A DNA stretch of 64,000 nucleotides. Source: Diphasiastrum complanatum (Eukaryota; Streptophyta; Lycopodiopsida; Lycopodiales; Lycopodiaceae). A program made the translations under genes and the position numbers. This document shows positions 57,841-64,000 of the stretch, one piece after another (position 1 is the first letter of the stretch; each line of letters begins with the position of its first letter). The notes under the pieces are model-generated. The model had not been told where the DNA came from, ran no database searches, and saw only the letters and a list, made by a program, of their open reading frames with translations. Location: contig CM055100.1 in assembly GCA_029204225.1 (NCBI GenBank), positions 31,202,149 through 31,266,148 on the forward strand, given 5' to 3'.

Positions 57841-59350
57841 TAGATGTGTTGCTTATCTCACATATATGGAACTAATATTTTCTAACTTTGCATCTTTGTC
57901 TTATACAGACTTGTATCCAAAATGTTTTCCTTGGGTATCATGACTCAAAAGGAACTTGTCCAAGTTGAATGAAGATTTGTATGGAGTGCAGGAGATAATG
58001 ACTTGGAATCTTCAAGATGTTCTTAGTGTTGCAGATAAATTCGTTCATAAGTAACTCAAGGATGCATGTTGTGTTTGCCTCTTTTTTGGTATATTATTTG
58101 AAGTAGTATTCAATATTTTGGCTTAAAATTAATATTTGAAATAAAACAATATATTTGGCCAATTAGGTATAAATTAGTACTGAAATAAGCGGTTCTCTCA
58201 TGGAAAAACCGCACTGGTTAGTCAAATGTCATCTCATTGTCACTATGCTCTTACAAGTAATTGTAATTAATTAATACGTACAAGGAAGTCTTGCTTATTG
58301 ACTATGGCTATGTTTTTGTAGAGAAGTAGAGTAAACAACAAATGGGAATTCCAAAATGCAATTTTGTGAAAAACATTTTTATGCACTGCTAAATTTGTTG
58401 TTTTATGGGAAATATTTTCTAGAGCAACTAGTTTTGTTATTTATGTTAGACAACATTTTGATGATCAAGTGTAATGAATATTTTGATGAACCAAGTGTAA
58501 TGAATATCTGTAATACCTAGCATGTGGTTAATGAATACTATGGTTTTATATATGTGGTTATATTTATTTATGCTCAAAAAATATGCTAAGAATCTTTCTT
58601 AATTATCCTTGATATACAAGTGAATCAACATAAAAACCTATACTTCACAATGTTCCTAGCTTGACAAGCCTGATGAGTTGAATGTGTAAGAGAAATAAAG
58701 AAATATGGCCCTAGATTCAATTTTATACCCATCAGGATAAATGGAACCCTAAACCTAACAACAGACATCATGATGCTCCCTAGCACAAGCATGGTCGCTC
58801 AGTGGATGACTCTTGTCGGACCTTTGCTTTTGGCAATGGGAATCTACGAGTGAGCCTTTTCTAGAAAAATCAATATGCAATTCATTACCATGGCCTTTAG
58901 TACTTGGACCGAGGCCAAATCCAAATTTTATATCACTTTCCAGACTGCCACACACAAGGTGTGTGTTACTGAAGCCTCCCTTGCTGCCATAGGTATCACA
59001 TCCGGTACTAATCTGTCTCCGAACCATAAGCACACAAAGAACGTGCTCAAGTCGTTCATAAACACTACTATTGAGTTTTTCTGGACCCATGACAAATATC
59101 TTCTAGAATCCATCTGAGATTCCATCATTCATGCCATGGCCCAGCTATTGAACAACTTCCTAATGATTGGCAACCTCAGGAAAGAACGGATCTCATCACA
59201 GATCCTCCATCACATTGTAGACTCCAACTACAAACTAGGATCTGGTCCATTAAAACCCTACAACTAGTATGAAACAGTCTTTGGTGAGTTGAAGAGTTGA
59301 ATAATCTCGCGAGGTGTCGTGGGACTACCACCATTTTTGGTGGAGGATGT
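57841..59350. other. No gene recognised
   Basis: AT-rich to about 58700, then a less AT-rich stretch with a plus frame (58875-59117, TMAFSTWTEAKSKFYITFQT) and an overlapping minus frame. No family assigned; possibly retroelement interior. Confidence 0.35.
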
Positions 59351-59500
59351 TGTTGGAGGGTTTGCTAATATCGAGGCAACCCTAACCCTAGTTAATAAGT
59401 GAGAGGGATTTGGCACCCTGCCTGTGTAAGTCCAACCCGATAATCACATAGTTATTTGGATCTTGAGTTGAGGATAGGATAGGAAATAAACCCACTACAA
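59351..59500 (+). repeat. Truncated gypsy LTR fused to an internal gypsy piece
   Basis: TGTTGGAGGGTTTGC ... AATCACATAG (59351-59451) is the first 100 bp of the LTR at 26144. It is followed by TTGGATCTTGAGTTGAGG..., which matches 30149-30185 in the pol region of the same family. The join skips about 4 kb. Confidence 0.75.
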
Positions 59501-59599
59501 TCAACAATAGATCATAGACCACACAATAGGTACATTGATAAATCTACTTTTTATCTCATTCAAGAATTGACTATTTTAGAGAAGCAGTTACCCTAATCT

Positions 59600-60290
59600 A
59601 TGAACTATGGATAGAGAGTATTCATCTCTAATCAAAAACCAAACTTGGACTATTGTCAAATTCCTTGCTAGCAAAAATGTAGTTGATTTCAAATGGATAC
59701 TCCAGATCAAATACAAAGTGGATGGAAGTATTGATTGAAGGAAAGCTCAATTTATTGTAAGAGGATTTTTTCATATCTCGAATATCGACTATACTGAGAC
59801 TCTCAGTCTGATAGTCAAGGAATTTTCAATTAGAACTCTTCTATCACATGCTATTGTAGCCAATCTAGAGATACATTAGATGGATGTACAAATAGCCTAT
59901 CGAAGAAGATATCTACATGATACGGCCCGAAGGTTATCTTATCAACGACAAAGAAAATCGTGTGTGTAAACACCATAGAGCACTTTAGGACTTAAAAAAA
60001 TTTGATAGAGCTTGGTTCCAAAGGATCAACACTTCTCTTATCGACCATGATTATAGCCCAAGCACTTCAAATTCAAATGTTTATTTCAAGTCAGTGCAAC
60101 TTTCTTTTATTATTATTATCTTGTATGTGGACGCACACTGCTTTTCAACGATTGTGTTGAATTGATAAAAGATTCTAAGGAGATGTTATCCTCAGAATTT
60201 GACGACGGATCTAGGTGAAGCTCATTATTGTCTCGGTATTCAAATCTGGAGAGACATAGAGTAGAATCTGATTTACATTACTCAACAAAG
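59600..60290 (+). pseudogene. Ty1/copia reverse transcriptase fragment
   Basis: Readable blocks: MDREYSSLIKNQTWTIVKF, NVVDFKWILQIKYKVDGSID, a stop, KAQFIVRGFF, IDYTETLSLIVKEFSIRTLL and VANLEIH with MDVQ after a stop. These are the first half of RVT_2. The rest is too decayed to follow beyond about 60290. Confidence 0.8.
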
Positions 60291-60337
60291 GTAGATTTAC
60301 AATATGCTAATTATATATAATCTAATGAACCCAGGAC

Positions 60338-60640
60338 TCAAATGGTCAAAGGATCAATGTCTAGTACTTTGTCTAATACTTTTTCCAAACGATCCAGATG
60401 GTCTGTATCCGCACTATAAACTCCGAGATCATCCAAGTACATTTCAAGGAATTTTTGCAAGTAGTCTTTAAAGGCAAACTGCATGACTCTTTGAAATGAA
60501 CTAGGTGCATTACAAAGTCCAAACGACATAATTTTATAAGCATAAGTTTCTCACTCTGTTGCAAAAGCTATTTTATGGCGATCCGCAGGTGCAATCTTGA
60601 CTTGGTTGTAACCACTAAATCCGTCCAAAAAAGCTATATG
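60338..60640 (-). pseudogene. Ty3/gypsy reverse transcriptase fragment
   Basis: The minus strand reads AFLDGFSGYNQVKIAPADRH, then after a stop YAYKIMSFGLCNAPSSFQRV, FLEMYLDDLGVYSADTDHLD and RLEKVLDKVL. This includes the catalytic Y-L-D-D. It is only about 100 residues long, with a stop near 60550, and lies directly next to plus-strand copia sequence. Confidence 0.88.
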
Positions 60641-61190
60641 CTTCCACTCTAGCAAAACGGTCCAAAATGATTTCAGTAAAGGGTCACGAAAAGTGATCCT
60701 TTCACGTCACTTTGTTCAAAGCTTTGAGATTCACGCAAATTCTCATCTTCACCTCCAAAATGAATTTAATTGTCATGTTGCAAAGAAGAAAATTCTTTCA
60801 ATCAATCTCGTTGAGATGTCATGTGTTAAGTTTCACCTAAGTCGAGATATCAACAATCAAAATATGATATATTGTTTGATTAAACCCACCCACCCAGCAC
60901 GTTGGCGCAAGAGATACTATGTCTCTCACGAATTATATCCGATAATCTCGCTTACTAGCGGACTCTTGGACATCAGCTGGCAGTTCTATGTCTAGCTCAC
61001 ATTGATGTTCAACCGATTTTCTCGTGTTCGTCATGTTTATATATGGATTGAGAGAAATGGTTTAGGCTAATCACTGATTACAAGAACGGCTGGTTAAGCA
61101 CGTTTCAACGGCACTCAGTTTGTCGTCGGCATTGTCCATGGAGGTGGTTCTCCTCTTGGTACTTTGCTTGATCTCCTTTGTACTTGGAGC
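60641..61190. other. No gene recognised
   Basis: The minus strand of 60641-60760 may hold a few more RT residues. Otherwise nothing. Confidence 0.35.
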
Positions 61191-61224
61191 GTGAAGATCC
61201 GCCGTTTTTTGGTCTTTGGGTGTT

Positions 61225-61355
61225 TTGAGCTTTGTGGCTTGTGTCTTCCTTCGGCCTACGGCTTCCCCTTCAAGGTCCTTCGGTCTTCAAACTTTGGGTC
61301 TTCGCCTTCAAGTCTTCATTTGTTTGACCTTCGTCCTTCAGGTCTTGGCCTTCAT
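61225..61355. repeat. CTTCGGTC/CTTCAAGTC short repeats
   Basis: CTTCGGCC, CTTCAAGG, CTTCGGTC, CTTCAAAC, CTTCGCC, CTTCAAGTC, CTTCGTCC and CTTCAGGTC follow one another at 8-18 bp steps. Diverged microsatellite-like tract. Confidence 0.6.
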
Positions 61356-61599
61356 TGAAACCATTATGTAGGTGGTTATTGTCTGGGGCGATTTCTGCCT
61401 ATGGGCAGTTCCTTTGTATTTTTGCAGATACAAAGACATGTTGGTCCTTTATGTGCATTTTTGCAGACACAAACTCGAAAGCTATCAAAGCTTTGTGGCT
61501 AGAAACATTAAGTTTCTTCATTAGATGTATTTGAATTTCCTCAATCTTATCGAGTCTTACTTGGTAGGCCATGGCTCTACATGTCCTGAGCGTTTTACG

Positions 61600-63400
61600 A
61601 ATGGGATCAAAATCACATTATCCTTCAGAATCAAGATTTTGCTGTGAAAATTGACCCTAATACTTGGATTACAAAACCAAACGATTAGTGAGCCATGGTA
61701 GCCAGCTCTGTTACAAATATCCACTCTGATGAGGATGTATGTCATTGGAGGAGGATTGTCATACAAGATGATTCGCAAACTAATGTAGTGAACTAGACCA
61801 AAGCCTTGGCAACAATGGATTATTTAAAATTCGATGTAATGTCAATCAAATAATCACCTAGGTCAGGGTTTGTTGTTGGCCCCTTTCCTAATGATGGCAT
61901 ACCTCCATCAAACCTTTCTAAGAAACAAACTTAGAGTTCAAGTGAAGGCCATCAAGATTCCATATCACTTTTTATGATGGACCTAGAGGCTATTTCCCAA
62001 GAACCATTGCAAGTCCCTAATCCAAGCTCTTCAGGTATTCACCCTAGAGGAAGGTCAAAAATACAAGGATGAAGAGTTCCTCTACTATGCCAATTCTGTT
62101 GTTTCGAGAATATATAGATCTTGAAAGACAAACTCCCAAAATTCCAAGAGTAAGTGAAGATCTGGTTTAACCGATGGAATCTCTCAAGACAATGCTTTTG
62201 TGGGCCAAATGGATTTAGAGTCTAAAGAATCCATGTTTAGCATTCCCTTAACCATGAGTGATCTGATAAAAGAATGCATAGAATGGGACCTAGCCAAGTA
62301 TGAGCCCTATATAAAGTATAGGTTTTCTTGTGGAATAAACAAGTTAAGGTGACCAAAGACCCCAACCAATTGACACTAACCAAATTCACTACAACTTGAT
62401 GTAGGAAAAACATGAATTACTTTGGACCCCCACTAGAAGGCTATGCAAATGGAAAAGCATGCACAATACCTATATTTTCTAGTTTGAAGTCGTAAAATGA
62501 TGCGTCACACCTTAACCGAGTCCTTGAATGGATGAAACTTAACGACGAAAATCTAATCACCATCTCACCCTATATGTGCAAGCCCCTATATTTAAAGGCC
62601 AAAACTAGTGAAGGCTAAGAGAAATAAATGAGGCATTAAGACCGAGTTGATAACCTCCACGAAGCACAAGCTAAGATTTGACAAGACACCACTGAAGAGC
62701 CTAAGCCTCTGCATGGCATGCCTCATTACTTCAAGGATTATGTGATGGACGAAGTGACAGTTGTCATGTTAAGAGCTAGGAGAAAGGTAGTAGAGAGTAT
62801 CTCCCAAGGGGCCAATGTCTATGAAGGTCCTACCCATATGAAAGAATTAGATCTAGCCAAGGAGGGAAAAGATAGTTGCATCGTATTTGTCGCAGAGGAT
62901 GTCGAAGGCGATGAATTGCAAGATGTAAAGACACTTATTTGAAAATACCATGACGTTCTCACATGGAATTATATTGAGTTGAAGGGCATATCAGCAGATG
63001 TAGCATTTCATACCATTCCACTAGGTGATGGTGCAAAACCCACAATAAGTAGGCCATATCGTTCTAACCTGCTCTATGCTCAACTGATTTAAGAAGAATT
63101 GACCAAGCTTTTGGATGTAAGTTTCATCTATGAGATAGAACACACAGATAAGGTATCGTCGATCGTGGTAGTACCTAGGAAAAATGGTAAACTTAGGATC
63201 TATGTAGGTTACAAGAAGCTCACTGCCATTACCAACAAGGACCATTTTCCTTACCATTTATGAAAAATGTGTTAGAAAGAATACCCAAAGCTAAAGCCTA
63301 TAGATTTCTCAATGGGTTTACTGGCTACAATAAGGTGTAAATCGCTCCTGAAGATCAGCACAAAACCATATTTGCGTACGTGTTGTGGGTATTCCATGTA
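61600..63400 (+). pseudogene. Gypsy pol, protease end to reverse transcriptase
   Basis: The left part shares FAVKIDPNTWITK and DSQTNVVN...KALATMDY with the element at 29.9-30.1 kb. After a long damaged linker the RT begins: ELDLAKEGKDSCIVFVAEDV near 62848, then ISADVAFHTIPLGDGAKPTI, SRPYRSN, ELTKLLDVSFIYEIEHTDKV, SSIVVVPRKNGKLRIYVGYK and KLTAITNKDHFPYH. After shifts, RFLNGFTGYNKV and IAPEDQHKTIFAY end it at about 63375, before the Y-x-D-D motif. Confidence 0.75.
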
Positions 63401-63534
63401 CATAGATAAAAATAGCCGAAAGTAGAAAATAAGTTGCGAGGGCCATGGCATCCTACGTGCGTAAGCCCATAGAGCACTTGTAAAATAATGTATTTTAAAT
63501 AAACTGGACTATGGACCATGTAATTAAAATAATG

Positions 63535-63990
63535 TTAAAAGGGCCCAAAGTTTAAGTTTTGATATGGTCTAGCTTTTAGAATCAACTTCCGTTGTGCTGC
63601 CTTCGGTAGTGATTTATTTGGTTGGCACCACATAAGATATTCCACTATGTCAGCAGCCCATTTTGGTACTGTATCAATGTAAAACAAGGCAGCATTAGGT
63701 AGCTCATCATTGGGATGGGTTGTAGTTTCGTTCCCTTTGATTCGTGACACGATCCACCCACCATATAATGTTGTTTCCCCTTGCGAACCACTATCCGAAA
63801 ATCAAACTCCAACAACAGCAACAACCATCTAGTAATCCACCCTGTGTTGCAAGTTTTATTAACAAGATAAAGCAAGGGTTGATGATCAGTATAAAATACA
63901 AAATGGGTGGCCATCAAATAATGCCTAAACTTCTTAACCACATAAATCACAGCCAGTGCCTCCTGCTCTATGGCAAAATAGTTCATTTCT
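63535..63990 (-). pseudogene. Ty3/gypsy RNase H and start of integrase
   Basis: The minus frame from 63986 reads MNYFAIEQEALAVIYVVKKF, RHYLMATHFVFYTDHQPLLY, LVNKTCNTGWITRWLLLLLE and FDFRIVVRKGKQHYMVGG, the gypsy RNase H (E-x-E-x-LA...KFRHYL...TDHQ-x-L...RW-x-x-x-L-x-E-F-D-F). A frame change near 63760 leads into WAADIVEYLMWCQPNKSLPK, the start of the linker to integrase. It runs off the right edge on its 5' side and faces the plus-strand RT at 63400. Confidence 0.88.
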
Positions 63991-64000
63991 GAGTCACTGA

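Noticed and set aside
58755-59128. Overlapping frames on both strands as a gene
   Set aside because: No recognised motif, and both strands are equally open, which suggests composition rather than coding.

Overview
The window looks like nuclear DNA of a land plant with a large, repeat-choked genome. Reasons: dense nested LTR retrotransposons (copia and gypsy) primed by initiator tRNA-Met, LINEs, (CT)n microsatellites, short GT-AG introns and an exon of a plant-type RING gene. Two 18S rRNA fragments carry a variable helix that, from memory, looks more like non-seed plants (fern, lycophyte or bryophyte) than seed plants. That placement is tentative. Almost every long reading frame belongs to a decayed mobile element.

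Layout. 1-2.04 kb: LINE debris and two LINE 3' tails in opposite orientation. 2.07-2.27 kb: one minus-strand exon of an RNF170-like RING gene. 3.7-13.4 kb: three LINE bodies (A, B, C) separated or bounded by (CT)n tracts; LINE-B is split by a 2.6 kb gypsy-containing insert flanked by a 16-bp duplication. 14.8-17.0 kb: repeated LTR-like blocks. 20.8-21.7 kb: 3' part of a different non-LTR element with a restriction-like endonuclease domain. 22.5-22.75 kb: small element with a perfect 23-bp hairpin. 24.96-25.4 kb: copia RNase H. 26.1-30.3 kb: gypsy LTR, leader, gag and protease, followed by a field of small palindromes. 31.3-33 kb: minus-strand copia 5' end. 33.1-36.9 kb: another gypsy gag-protease-RT with two protease domains, interrupted at 34.47-34.86 kb by a complete miniature LTR element (TRIM) and ending abruptly in an 18S rRNA fragment. 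37.8-38.6 kb: a four-exon, frame-consistent gene for an unrecognised 163-residue protein. 40-48 kb: copia leaders, minisatellites, an ORF-poor block holding a second 18S fragment, and a copia gag. 48.7-50.4 kb: macrosatellite with very long (CT)n and (CCCT)n tracts. 52.3-64 kb: copia and gypsy fragments in both orientations, some joined head to head.

The most unusual object is the TRIM at 34471-34861. Each LTR contains a 73-nt tRNA-like sequence with A and B boxes and a near-complete cloverleaf, between a TG...CA terminus and a tRNA-Met primer binding site. This resembles in principle the known Cassandra TRIMs, whose LTRs carry 5S rRNA, but here the captured RNA gene is tRNA-like. The second systematic pattern is a LINE family whose ends coincide with (CT)n tracts, as if it inserts into them.

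Only two cellular genes are supported: the RING exon at 2071-2267 and the small gene at 37795-38575. Everything was read by eye; homology calls rest on recognised motifs, not on searches.
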